Below the pieces are notes generated by a model that was not told where the DNA came from, did not search any database, and worked only from the letters and a program-made list of their open reading frames with translations. From NCBI GenBank assembly GCA_041559015.1, contig JBFFED010000044.1:1-14544 (forward strand): 14,544 nucleotides of DNA. The letters are read 5' to 3'. Origin of the DNA: COMBO-56-21 sp041559015. GTDB taxonomy: Archaea; Thermoplasmatota; Thermoplasmata; UBA10834. Position numbers and translations under genes: made by a program. This document shows, piece after piece, positions 6,658 to 13,644 of the stretch (position 1 is its first letter; every line of letters begins with the position of its first letter).

Positions 6658-7635
6658 GTGAAAGCGGTGCTGCTCGTCGGCGGCATGGGCACGAGGCTCA
6701 GGCCCCTGACTCACAGAATACCAAAACCCCTGGTGCCAGTCATGGGGAAGCCCCTGATCATGCACGTGATTGACTCGCTCCCGAAGGAGGTCGACGAGGT
6801 AATCATCCCCATGGGGTACAAGAAGAGAGACATGGAAGAATACCTCGTTAGGAACAGGCCGAGGAGGAAGATAACGCTCGTGGAGGAGCCCGAGCCTTTG
6901 GGGACGGGGGGCGCCGTGAAGAACGTGGAGGACCTCATCGACGGACGGTTCCTGGTCATCAACGGGGACAGCATCTCATCCTTGGACATCGACAGGTTCA
7001 TCGGATTCCACATCAGCAAGAAGGCCTTCGCGACCATCTCGCTCTGGCCCGTCGATGACCCGACGCCATACGGCGTGGTCGACTTGGACGCAGACAAGAG
7101 GATAAGGCGCTTCCAGGAGAAGCCCAAACGGGAGGAGGCGTTCTCCAACCTCATAAACGCGGGCGCGTATGCGCTCGAGCACGAGGTCCTAGACCACATA
7201 GGGAAAGGGTTCGTCTCGATGGAGCGCGAGGTCTTCCCGAAGATACTCGACAAGGGTATGTACGGCATGGAGTTCGACGGATACTGGATAGACTGTGGCA
7301 GGAGGGAGGACCTCCTCAGGGCGTTCTGGACCCTCATGGGGGCGGATGCGCTCAGGATCTCAGACAGATGCGTCCAAGACGGCGCCGCCATCAGGGCACC
7401 CGTGGTCGTGTGCGATGAGGCGGTCGTGGCGGGCGCGACGATAGGTCCCCGCGCATACATATCGGAGCGTGCCGTGGTCGGACTGAGGACGACCGTGGAG
7501 GAGTCAGTGCTGATGGACAGCGCCAGCGTCGGCCCCAACTGCAGAATCAAGGACTCGATTATCGATTCCGGAGTCAGCATCCCCGAAGGCTCAGAGATCA
7601 TCCGCCAGATCGTCAGCAACGCGAGTGGGGATTAG
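6658..7635 (+). CDS. Sugar-phosphate nucleotidyltransferase with C-terminal left-handed beta-helix (mannose-1-phosphate guanylyltransferase-like)
   Basis: The enzyme joins a nucleoside triphosphate to a sugar 1-phosphate, giving an activated sugar for glycan or glycolipid synthesis. The nucleotide-binding signature GGMGTRLRP (8-16) and IPKP (21-24) are intact. They are followed by the metal-binding INGDS (101-105), FQEKP (152-156), NAGAY (167-171) and YWIDCG (209-214). From about 230 the sequence shows repeated V-x-x-x-A-x-I-G type turns, typical of the left-handed beta-helix found in GDP-mannose and some glucose-1-phosphate enzymes. At 325 residues it is shorter than two-domain forms with a long helix. 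The GTG at 6658 is set by the family N-terminus (M-K-A-V-L-L-V-G-G) and by the promoter position. Substrate cannot be told from sequence; GDP-mannose, UDP-glucose or dTDP-glucose formation are all possible. Confidence 0.85.
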   Translation: MKAVLLVGGMGTRLRPLTHRIPKPLVPVMGKPLIMHVIDSLPKEVDEVIIPMGYKKRDMEEYLVRNRPRRKITLVEEPEPLGTGGAVKNVEDLIDGRFLVINGDSISSLDIDRFIGFHISKKAFATISLWPVDDPTPYGVVDLDADKRIRRFQEKPKREEAFSNLINAGAYALEHEVLDHIGKGFVSMEREVFPKILDKGMYGMEFDGYWIDCGRREDLLRAFWTLMGADALRISDRCVQDGAAIRAPVVVCDEAVVAGATIGPRAYISERAVVGLRTTVEESVLMDSASVGPNCRIKDSIIDSGVSIPEGSEIIRQIVSNASGD

Positions 7636-7649
7636 CGGCGGGTGGTTCA

Positions 7650-7862
7650 GTGGCGAAGAAGATAAGGAAGAGGATACCATCGTTCGCACGGATCATCATC
7701 TTGCTGCTGATACCATGGATTGTCATGGGGCTCATTGTATACGCGGGTTCCTCCGTTGGATGGTCGGAACCGGCTGTATATGGCGCTGCTCTCGCTGGGG
7801 CCCTGGGCACGACCCTGTTCGTACATCTGTTTCTCAAGAAGGGCAGCACACGCGTGTTGTGA
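7650..7862 (+). CDS. Small two-helix membrane protein, function unknown
   Basis: I do not recognise this 70-residue protein. It has a basic N-terminus (KKIRKR, 3-8), two hydrophobic segments (about 13-33 and 40-62) and a basic C-terminus (LKKGSTR). By the positive-inside rule this makes a hairpin with both ends in the cytoplasm. The GTG at 7650 follows a GGCGGGTGG stretch (7637-7645) and lies 14 bases after the nucleotidyltransferase stop, so it is probably the last gene of that operon. Its stop is seven bases from the convergent phosphate permease stop. Reality as a gene is supported by the ribosome site, operon spacing and a sensible membrane topology, but no family match can be claimed. 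Confidence 0.6.
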   Translation: MAKKIRKRIPSFARIIILLLIPWIVMGLIVYAGSSVGWSEPAVYGAALAGALGTTLFVHLFLKKGSTRVL

Positions 7863-7869
7863 TTCCTCC

Positions 7870-8865
7870 TCAGAAGCCCAATAACCGCAGAAGCAGGAAC
7901 AGCACGCCGGATATAGTGGCCGAGGCAGGTATCGTGATGACCCAGGCGGCCAATATCTTCCTGCCCACACCCCACCTGACCGCGGACAGCCTCCTGGTGG
8001 CGCCCACGCCCATGATGCCGCCTGATATTGTATGAGTGGTGCTCACCGGGATGCCCAGGAGCGTGCTCCCGAAGAGCATACCAGCAGCCCCGGTTTCGGC
8101 GCAGAAGCCCTGATAGGGTTCCAGCTTGGTGATCCTGGAAGCCATGGTCTTGACTATTCTCCAGCCCCCGAAGAACGTGCCTATGGATATCGCGGCTCCG
8201 CACGCGATCATGGCCCATTCTGGCACATAGAACGCCTCTCCGGGCGCCAGCCACAGCAATGCAATTATCCCCATGCCCTTCTGAGCGTCGTTAGAACCGT
8301 GGGCGACAGAGTAGGACGCTGCGGAAATGAGCTGCAACTTGCGGAAGTACTTGTTGACGACCACCCTGGAGAATCCCCTTGCGACCCGCATCACCACCAC
8401 CGTGAGCAGGAACGCCGCAAGGAGGCCCGCCATCGGGGATATGACTATGAAGGCACCGGTCTTGAGCGTGCCGGACCAGACTATCGCATTGAGGCCTGCG
8501 ACCGCACCCCCTGCTCCGATGAGCCCTCCGACCAAAGCGTGGCTGCTGGAGGTCGGGATGCCCAGCCACCATGTGATCAGGTCCCAGACTATCGCCCCGG
8601 AGACCGCGCTGAAGACCAAGATGGCTCCGTACTCAGCCACGAGCGATTCGTCGATTATCCCTTTCCCCATCGTGTAGGCGACGTTGTGCGTCACATAGAT
8701 CCCAATGTAGTTGCAGGCCGCAGCCAGGCTGACGGCGTATATGGGGGAGAGCACTCTCGTCGCGACTATGGTGGCAATCGAATTCGCAGAGTCGTGGAAT
8801 CCGTTGACGAACTCGAAAACAATGACCATCGCTATGGTTATCCCAACAAGGCTGAGGAGCTCCAC
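7870..8865 (-). CDS. pit: PiT-family inorganic phosphate permease
   Basis: This permease imports inorganic phosphate, usually as a metal-phosphate complex or with a coupling cation. Its 331 residues are mostly membrane helices and contain both halves of the PiT inverted repeat. NGFHDSANSIAT (21-32) and GIPTSSSHALVGG (102-114) are mirrored by AHGSNDAQKGMG (188-199) and GIPVSTTHTISGG (271-283), with the substrate-binding Asp and Asn residues kept. The GTG start at 8865 is preceded by AGGTG eight bases upstream on the coding strand. Only ten bases separate it from the stop of the DUF47 gene, so both are on one transcript with the regulator-like partner first. The large soluble loop found between halves in many bacterial Pit proteins is short here, as is common in archaea. 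Confidence 0.93.
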   Translation of the reverse strand: MELLSLVGITIAMVIVFEFVNGFHDSANSIATIVATRVLSPIYAVSLAAACNYIGIYVTHNVAYTMGKGIIDESLVAEYGAILVFSAVSGAIVWDLITWWLGIPTSSSHALVGGLIGAGGAVAGLNAIVWSGTLKTGAFIVISPMAGLLAAFLLTVVVMRVARGFSRVVVNKYFRKLQLISAASYSVAHGSNDAQKGMGIIALLWLAPGEAFYVPEWAMIACGAAISIGTFFGGWRIVKTMASRITKLEPYQGFCAETGAAGMLFGSTLLGIPVSTTHTISGGIMGVGATRRLSAVRWGVGRKILAAWVITIPASATISGVLFLLLRLLGF

Positions 8866-8875
8866 AGTGATGCAC

Positions 8876-9505
8876 CTACGCGTTCTTTATGAAAACGTCC
8901 TTGATAACGTCCGCCGCGTCCTCACACTTGTCCGTCGCCATCTCCAGACACTCGAATATCTCCTTCAACTTGATTATGTCGACTGCCTCATAGTTCCTGA
9001 ACAGGTTGGCCACCGCGTTGTGCGTGATTTCGTCTCCGACGTTCTCAAGGCGGTTCACCTCGATGCAGTGCCTTATGATCTCGTTCCTTCTACTGATGTT
9101 CCTGAGATCCTTTATGGCGTGGTTGACCTCCTTGGACGAGGCGAGTATGACCTCTGCCAGCTCCACCATCTCCGAAGGGACGACCTTGATCTCATAGGAC
9201 CACATCCTATGAGACGCAGCCTCGATGTAATCCAGTATGTCGTCCAGACGTGATGTCAGCTTCGACATATCGTCATGGTCGATAGGGGTGACGAATGTTC
9301 GGTTGAGGGCTTCCGCGATCCTGTGGACAAGGTCGTCGCCCCTGTGCTCTATGTCCTTGAGGTTGTCCCTCTTCTTCTCGACTTCGTGAAAGTCCTTGGT
9401 CAGATCGAGAAGCGCCTCTGCACCCTCGACGACGACATCGGCCTGCTTCTCAAGCATGTCGAAGAAGTGCTTCTCTTGAGGAATAATCCACTCCTTGAAG
9501 CCCAT
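8876..9505 (-). CDS. DUF47 PhoU-like protein, partner of the phosphate permease
   Basis: DUF47 proteins are all-helical, PhoU-related and usually encoded next to PiT permeases, where they are thought to gate or regulate phosphate uptake at the inner membrane face. The 209-residue product shows the two PhoU-like metal motifs of form E-x-x-x-D: DIEHRGDD (51-58; Glu53, Asp57) and RLENVGDE (152-159; Glu154, Asp158). It also has the conserved block FVTPIDHDDM (71-80) and the C-terminal pattern LEMATDKCEDAADV (187-200). The ATG at 9505 is chosen because MGFKEWIIPQEKHFF is the usual family start and GGGGGAG precedes it by eight bases. The frame stays open to 9571, but those extra residues overlap the promoter. 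It forms an operon with the permease. Confidence 0.9.
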   Translation of the reverse strand: MGFKEWIIPQEKHFFDMLEKQADVVVEGAEALLDLTKDFHEVEKKRDNLKDIEHRGDDLVHRIAEALNRTFVTPIDHDDMSKLTSRLDDILDYIEAASHRMWSYEIKVVPSEMVELAEVILASSKEVNHAIKDLRNISRRNEIIRHCIEVNRLENVGDEITHNAVANLFRNYEAVDIIKLKEIFECLEMATDKCEDAADVIKDVFIKNA

Positions 9506-9532
9506 CCGCAGTGCTCCCCCAGCACCTGGATG

Positions 9533-9540
9533 ATATATAG
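9533..9540 (-). promoter_or_regulatory. TATA box of the DUF47-pit operon
   Basis: On the minus strand CTATATAT reads as a TATA box about 32 bases ahead of the DUF47 ATG at 9505, which implies a very short leader. If transcription starts near 9511, the GGGGGAG stretch at about 9513-9519 would lie at or just outside the transcript, so leaderless translation is possible. Confidence 0.5.
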
Positions 9541-9568
9541 TGGTCATAATCCTTCCGGAGATAGCGGC

Positions 9569-9611
9569 CAAATGGCATACGCCTACGGCATCCCCCTGAC
9601 TTGGCCATTTG
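9569..9611. repeat. Spaced inverted repeat between the phosphate operon and the phosphohexomutase gene
   Basis: CAAATGGC (9569-9576) and GCCATTTG (9604-9611) are exact reverse complements separated by 27 bases. They lie upstream of both divergent TATA boxes. Each arm is also preceded by GGC(C). The arrangement suits two half-sites or two operators of one regulator, but it could be chance. Confidence 0.35.
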
Positions 9612-9635
9612 CGGGCCCCTGACAGCGGAAACCCC

Positions 9636-9668
9636 CGATTCGAAGGAAGATTTAATCTGCGATTCGAA
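9636..9668. promoter_or_regulatory. Phosphohexomutase promoter flanked by two CGATTCGAA repeats
   Basis: The TATA-like TTTAATC (9651-9657) lies about 28 bases before the ATG at 9682, predicting a start within a few bases of the codon. Identical nine-base repeats CGATTCGAA stand on both sides, at 9636-9644 and 9660-9668, 24 bp apart start to start. The second extends to the palindrome ATTCGAAT. A protein bound to both would enclose the TATA box. Confidence 0.5.
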
Positions 9669-9681
9669 TATCAGAGGTGTC

Positions 9682-11052
9682 ATGGCTGAAGCAGGCAAGC
9701 CGCCCAGGCTCTTCGGGACCAATGGAGTCCGGGGCGTCGTTAACACCCCCCAGATGGACTGCGCATTCGCGCTCGGACTGGGCATGGCTATGGGCACGTT
9801 CATGAAGGGAAAGGTGATGATAGCCACCGATGCCAGGACCTCGAATGAGATGCTCAAGTCAGCGTGCTCCTCGGGCCTGATGGCCGTTGGCTGCGACGTC
9901 GTCGACTGCGGCCTCGTGCCCACTCCCACGCTTCAGTATGCCGTCAAGACGAGCAGAGCCGCTGGAGGTGTGGTCATAACCGCGTCCCACAACCCCCCAG
10001 AGTTCAATGGTATAAAAGCCATCGACAGAGACGGCACAGAGATGGCCCGCGAGAATGAGGAGCGGATCGAGAGGATATTCCATGAAAGAGCCTTCGAGCG
10101 TTCCGACTGGCGCAGGTTGGGCCAGCTTACCAGCAACACGACCGCATCTGACAGGTACATCGAGGGTATCATGTCGAGAATCGACGTTCCTGCCATAAGA
10201 AAGGCGAAACTGCGCATCGCCGTGGACTGCGGGAACGGCGCATCGAGCCTAGTGACCCCGAAGCTCCTGGAGCGCCTAGGGATCAGGTATGTCACGCTCA
10301 ATGCGGACCCGAACGGCGCCTTCCCAGGGCACAACAGCGAGCCGGTCCCCGAGAACTCAAGGGACCTCATTGAGATGGTCAGGGCGGGAGGGTTCGAGTT
10401 CGGGCTCATACATGACGGGGATGGGGACAGGACGATCTTCGTGGACGAGACGGGGAGATATCTACATGGAGACAGGAGTCTCGCCATCCTGGCCAACTAC
10501 ATCTGCTCTCAGAAACCGGACAGCCTTGTGGTCACGAACGTGGCCTCTTCGATGTGCATAGAGGATGGCGTGAAGATGGCCGGGGGCAGAGTCCTGTACA
10601 CGAGGGTTGGCTCGCCCACGATAGCAAGGGCCATGATCGAGCATGGCGGCATCTTCGGGGGCGAGGAGAACGGAGGGCTGATATTCGCTGATTTCCAGTA
10701 CTGCAGGGACGGGGCGATGGCCGCGGCGAAGATGCTGGAGATAGTCGCGAGAGAGGGTAAGCTCTCAGCCCTCAACGACCGCATACCTTCGTACTGCCAG
10801 TGCAAGAAGAAGACAGGGTGCCCTGACGAGAAGAAGCGACGGGTGATGGACAGTCTCGCCAGGCAGGCCGAGGGTAAGAGGGTGGACACGACAGACGGAG
10901 TCAAGATGTTCTTCGAAGACGGATGGGTGATTGTCAGGCCTTCCGGCACGGAACCGATCTTCCGCATATTCTCCGAATCGAAGACGACGGAGAGAGCAGA
11001 GGAGCTGGCCGATGAATACAGGAAGAAGGTCGAACGACTGGTGAATGGCTGA
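9682..11052 (+). CDS. glmM: Alpha-D-phosphohexomutase (phosphoglucosamine mutase/phosphomannomutase family)
   Basis: The enzyme moves phosphate between the 6- and 1-positions of a hexose or hexosamine, feeding nucleotide-sugar synthesis. All four domains of the 456-residue protein are present. The signs are the start motif FGTNGVRG, the phosphoserine loop TASHNPPEFNG (100-110, Ser102), and the metal loop DGDGDR (245-250). The sugar-binding loop GEENGG (327-332) and phosphate-binding RPSGTEP (419-425) complete the set. The ATG at 9682 is chosen because FGTNGVRG should lie near the N-terminus; GAGGTG is close upstream (9674-9679), and the frame's earlier start at 9601 overlaps the promoter. The GEENGG loop is common in archaeal enzymes annotated as GlmM or ManB, so the substrate (glucosamine-6-P, mannose-6-P or glucose-6-P) is open. 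It could supply the nucleotidyltransferase encoded at 6658, though the genes are not in one operon. Confidence 0.88.
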   Translation: MAEAGKPPRLFGTNGVRGVVNTPQMDCAFALGLGMAMGTFMKGKVMIATDARTSNEMLKSACSSGLMAVGCDVVDCGLVPTPTLQYAVKTSRAAGGVVITASHNPPEFNGIKAIDRDGTEMARENEERIERIFHERAFERSDWRRLGQLTSNTTASDRYIEGIMSRIDVPAIRKAKLRIAVDCGNGASSLVTPKLLERLGIRYVTLNADPNGAFPGHNSEPVPENSRDLIEMVRAGGFEFGLIHDGDGDRTIFVDETGRYLHGDRSLAILANYICSQKPDSLVVTNVASSMCIEDGVKMAGGRVLYTRVGSPTIARAMIEHGGIFGGEENGGLIFADFQYCRDGAMAAAKMLEIVAREGKLSALNDRIPSYCQCKKKTGCPDEKKRRVMDSLARQAEGKRVDTTDGVKMFFEDGWVIVRPSGTEPIFRIFSESKTTERAEELADEYRKKVERLVNG

Positions 11053-11055
11053 GCC

Positions 11056-11916
11056 TCACTTCTTCATCTTCTTCCACTTGGCCGCCATAACCTCGCGCAT
11101 CATCCTGGCGCCGAGGACGGAAGTGTTGCCGTTGTCGTACGGTGGGCATATCTCGACCACATCGAACCCTACGAGCCTGTCCGCAATCCTGTTGATGGCG
11201 TATCGGACGTCCCAAGGCGTGAGCCCGAACGGCTCCGGGGTCCCCGTCCCTGGAGCGTATGCGGGATCTATGCCGTCGATGTCCAACGAGAGGTATATCG
11301 GAGTCCTCTTCAGCTTGGAGAGCATCTCGTCGAACACCTTACTGACACCCTCCTCATGTATCCTGAAAGCGTCCGCATACAGTGCCTTGCTGACCTCCTC
11401 GTCCGACGAGATCGACCTTATGCCGAACGCGAACGCGTTGCCCTCGCCCACGTGGTCCGCAATGCGCCTGTGCGCGCATGCATGGCTGTTTCTCAGGCCC
11501 TGGTACTCGTCCTTGAAGTCTAGGTGAGCGTCTATCGTTACAACGGATATCTCGCCGAAGGCCTTCACTACGGGGGGCGTAATCGAGTGCTCCCCGCCTA
11601 TGAACAGGGGAAACTTCTTGGCGTCGACTATCCTCTTTGCCTCTTCGTACACAGAGCCGACCATCTCGTCGACCGAGCCCTCCTCGTAGAGGTCCCCAGC
11701 GTCATGGACGGGTATGTCGTCAAAGGTCGTGCCGTGCTCGAAGTTCTCCTTCTCGAAGTTCTGGGTGGCCTCCCTGACCGTCGTAGGGGCGAACCTCGTG
11801 CCGCTCCTGAACGTGGTCGTCTTGTCGAAAGGCACACCGACTATCACGAAGTAAGCATCCTCAAATGATGATTCGGCATCCGCGAACCGCAGCATGCCGC
11901 GGATAGGCATGATCAC
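11056..11916 (-). CDS. speB: Agmatinase-family ureohydrolase
   Basis: Members hydrolyse a guanidino group to urea and an amine; agmatinase turns agmatine into putrescine. All Mn-binding residues of the arginase/agmatinase fold are present in the 286 residues: His110 in GGEHS (107-111), Asp129, His131 and Asp133 in DAHLD, and Asp212 and Asp214 in SLDID. The following GIDPAYAPGTGTPEP (215-229) is also typical, and His145 (NSHA) sits in the substrate loop. The GTG at 11916 overlaps the aIF5A stop as GTGA, so the two are translationally coupled; an ATG at 11910 is an alternative. Given that coupling, the true substrate may be a guanidinobutyl group on aIF5A or free agmatine for the same pathway. 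The stop is three bases from the convergent phosphohexomutase stop. Confidence 0.9.
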   Translation of the reverse strand: MIMPIRGMLRFADAESSFEDAYFVIVGVPFDKTTTFRSGTRFAPTTVREATQNFEKENFEHGTTFDDIPVHDAGDLYEEGSVDEMVGSVYEEAKRIVDAKKFPLFIGGEHSITPPVVKAFGEISVVTIDAHLDFKDEYQGLRNSHACAHRRIADHVGEGNAFAFGIRSISSDEEVSKALYADAFRIHEEGVSKVFDEMLSKLKRTPIYLSLDIDGIDPAYAPGTGTPEPFGLTPWDVRYAINRIADRLVGFDVVEICPPYDNGNTSVLGARMMREVMAAKWKKMKK

Positions 11917-12299
11917 ACCCGTGTGATCTTCTTCCTGTCCATGGCGATCATGTACTGTATCTCTTCGCCGGGATGCATCGAGTCCTTGAGGTCATCCGGG
12001 ATCGGCAGGTGGAACATCTCGTATGTGTCCAAGTCCATGAGGTTGGCCTCCCCGCCCTCGATGGAAATTATCTGGGCCTTCCTCTTGTCTATGATCGGCA
12101 CGAGGACCTTGTGCTTGACAGGGTAGACCACGCTCCTCTTGCTGCCGTCGAAGAGGCCTATGGCCTCTATCCTCGCCTTAGCCTCACCATGCTTCCCTGG
12201 TTTGGAGGTCGATATGCTCATGATCTTACATGGCTCGTCGTCTATGACCATGTACCTGTTCTCTTTCAGCTCTCTGACCTCGGCCTGCTCGGTCACCAT
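11913..12299 (-). CDS. eif5A: Translation factor aIF5A (hypusine-containing)
   Basis: aIF5A binds the ribosome and helps peptide-bond formation at difficult sequences such as proline runs. The 128-residue length is normal for archaea. It has an N-terminal SH3-like barrel (about 1-70) carrying the modification loop STSKPGKHGEAK (30-41), where Lys36 is the residue converted to deoxyhypusine or hypusine. A C-terminal OB-fold follows (about 71-128). The ATG at 12299 is preceded by an AGTGAT-like sequence and by a TATA box at 12338-12345. It is the first gene of a two-gene operon with the agmatinase-like gene, which fits a role for the latter in modification of Lys36. No deoxyhypusine synthase gene is seen in the window. 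Confidence 0.96.
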   Translation of the reverse strand: MVTEQAEVRELKENRYMVIDDEPCKIMSISTSKPGKHGEAKARIEAIGLFDGSKRSVVYPVKHKVLVPIIDKRKAQIISIEGGEANLMDLDTYEMFHLPIPDDLKDSMHPGEEIQYMIAMDRKKITRV

Positions 12300-12337
12300 G
12301 GTGAATCACTTCGAGTTCATCGGTAGAGTCTGGGCGC

Positions 12338-12345
12338 ATAAATAT
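12338..12345 (-). promoter_or_regulatory. TATA box of the aIF5A-agmatinase operon
   Basis: The minus strand reads ATATTTATG around 12345-12337, a strong AT-rich box centred about 43 bases ahead of the aIF5A ATG. The expected start is near 12316, with a leader of about 17 bases. Confidence 0.6.
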
Positions 12346-12364
12346 CTTATCGCTCCTGCGGCGA

Positions 12365-12383
12365 CGATTTCCAATGGAAATCG
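12365..12383. promoter_or_regulatory. Perfect 8-bp dyad between divergent promoters (candidate shared operator)
   Basis: CGATTTCC (12365-12372) and GGAAATCG (12376-12383) are exact inverted repeats around AAT. Outside them GAC (12363-12365) and GTC (12384-12386) nearly continue the symmetry with a one-base slip. The dyad lies between the aIF5A TATA box (12338-12345) and the likely TATA box of the M20 gene (12390-12396), so one bound factor could affect both. Confidence 0.5.
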
Positions 12384-12389
12384 GTCAAG

Positions 12390-12396
12390 TCTATTA
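12390..12396 (+). promoter_or_regulatory. Probable TATA box of the M20 hydrolase gene
   Basis: TCTATTA is the best AT-rich box upstream of the ATG at 12430 and is centred about 37 bases before it, giving a leader of roughly ten bases. It is weaker than the other TATA boxes in the window. Confidence 0.35.
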
Positions 12397-12429
12397 CCAG
12401 GCAGCCCATCTACCCTCGGGAAGGGCACG

Positions 12430-13644
12430 ATGGAAGCGATCGACGACAAGCCGATATCAGCACTCGCCGAATCGGTCAAGGACGACGAGGTCCTGAGACT
12501 GTCACGGGAGTTCGTCAGGATACCCAGCATATATGGGAAGGAGAACGATCTGGCCGAGCACATCCACGGTGTACTCGACAAGTGGGGCCTGCAGCCCAAG
12601 CTTGTGCCGGTGAGAGGCTACGGCCCGTGCGTGGTCTGCACCGTGGGAAAGGGGGCGAGGCGGAGCATAGTGCTCAACGGCCATATGGACACCGTCGAGG
12701 TCAAGGAGGGGTGGAAGCACGACCCTTTCGGCGCGAAGGTCCAGGGAGGTTTCCTGTACGGACTTGGGGCACTGGACATGAAATCCGGGCTCGCCGCGCT
12801 CATGATTGCTCTGAGGGTCATCGCGGACTCAGGGCTCAAGCTGCGGTCGAGCGTGACTTTCCAGGCGGTCAGCGGCGAGGAGGACAACGGCATCGGGACC
12901 AGGACGCTCATATCCAAGGGGTTCATGAAAGGAGCCAAGGCGGCCATAGTCGGAGAGGGGTTCGGAGGGCTGTCCGCAATCACCAATGCAAGAAGGGGCG
13001 CCTACTATTACGACATCGACTTCCTCGGGAAGTCGGCCCACGGAGCGACACCGAACCTGGGCGTCAATGCCGTCTCGGACGCGGCGAGAGTGGTCTGCGC
13101 CTTGAATAAGATGGACATGAGGATAGCGCCTAGCCTGCTCTCGGACGATTTCAAACCGCTGCGAGAGACGCAGACCGTCCTGAACATATCTGGAGGTAGC
13201 TTCAGCCTCAGCGTGCCAGATAAGTGCTCTGTCAACCTCGTGCGGTTCGCCTTGCCCGGTGTGAAGACTGACGCCCGCGAGCAGCTCGCCTCGGTCATAC
13301 GCTCCCTGAGGCTCCAGAGCTCCGCGGTCATCACCCTCAAGGAGGAACCAGGGGACCTCTATCATCCGTACCTGACGCATCCGAGCTCCGAGCTCGTGAG
13401 GACCGCGGGCAAGTGGGTCAAGAAGCACACGGGGATTACCCCAAAGCTCGTCTGTGGGGTCTCGGAAGCGGACGACAACAAGATAGCTGAGATGACGAGA
13501 ACGCCCGTAATCTGTCTGGGACCTGGGGAGAGAGGCAGGTTCGCGAAGTATCATCAGCCTGACGAAGCGATAAGCACGAAGCAGTTGGGAGTCGCCGCCA
13601 AGGTATTCTGCTCCACCGCACTCGAGCTGGCCAAGATGCCCTGA
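12430..13644 (+). CDS. M20-family metallohydrolase (ArgE/DapE/LysK-like)
   Basis: These two-zinc enzymes remove acyl groups or cleave dipeptides; relatives include acetylornithine deacetylase, succinyl-diaminopimelate desuccinylase and archaeal LysK. The 404 residues keep the expected metal and catalytic residues: His85 and Asp87 in NGHMDTV, Asp116 in GALDMKSG, the Glu150-Glu151 pair in SGEED (catalytic base and ligand), Glu176 in VGEGFGG, and His375 in YHQPDE. The dimerisation-domain histidine is His204 (GKSAHGATP). The ATG at 12430 is chosen because the frame's earlier start at 12139 would run through the whole aIF5A coding region and the promoter. There is no adjacent arginine or lysine biosynthesis gene, so the substrate cannot be assigned. 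It is transcribed divergently from aIF5A and converges on the M24 gene. Confidence 0.85.
   Translation: MEAIDDKPISALAESVKDDEVLRLSREFVRIPSIYGKENDLAEHIHGVLDKWGLQPKLVPVRGYGPCVVCTVGKGARRSIVLNGHMDTVEVKEGWKHDPFGAKVQGGFLYGLGALDMKSGLAALMIALRVIADSGLKLRSSVTFQAVSGEEDNGIGTRTLISKGFMKGAKAAIVGEGFGGLSAITNARRGAYYYDIDFLGKSAHGATPNLGVNAVSDAARVVCALNKMDMRIAPSLLSDDFKPLRETQTVLNISGGSFSLSVPDKCSVNLVRFALPGVKTDAREQLASVIRSLRLQSSAVITLKEEPGDLYHPYLTHPSSELVRTAGKWVKKHTGITPKLVCGVSEADDNKIAEMTRTPVICLGPGERGRFAKYHQPDEAISTKQLGVAAKVFCSTALELAKMP

Noticed and set aside
8032..8892. 286-codon plus-strand frame across the phosphate permease gene
   Set aside because: It is antisense to a permease with all PiT signatures and has no ribosome site or recognisable motif.
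12139..12429. Upstream extension of the M20 hydrolase to an ATG at 12139
   Set aside because: The extension runs antisense through part of aIF5A and over both promoters and the dyad. The family N-terminus fits the ATG at 12430.
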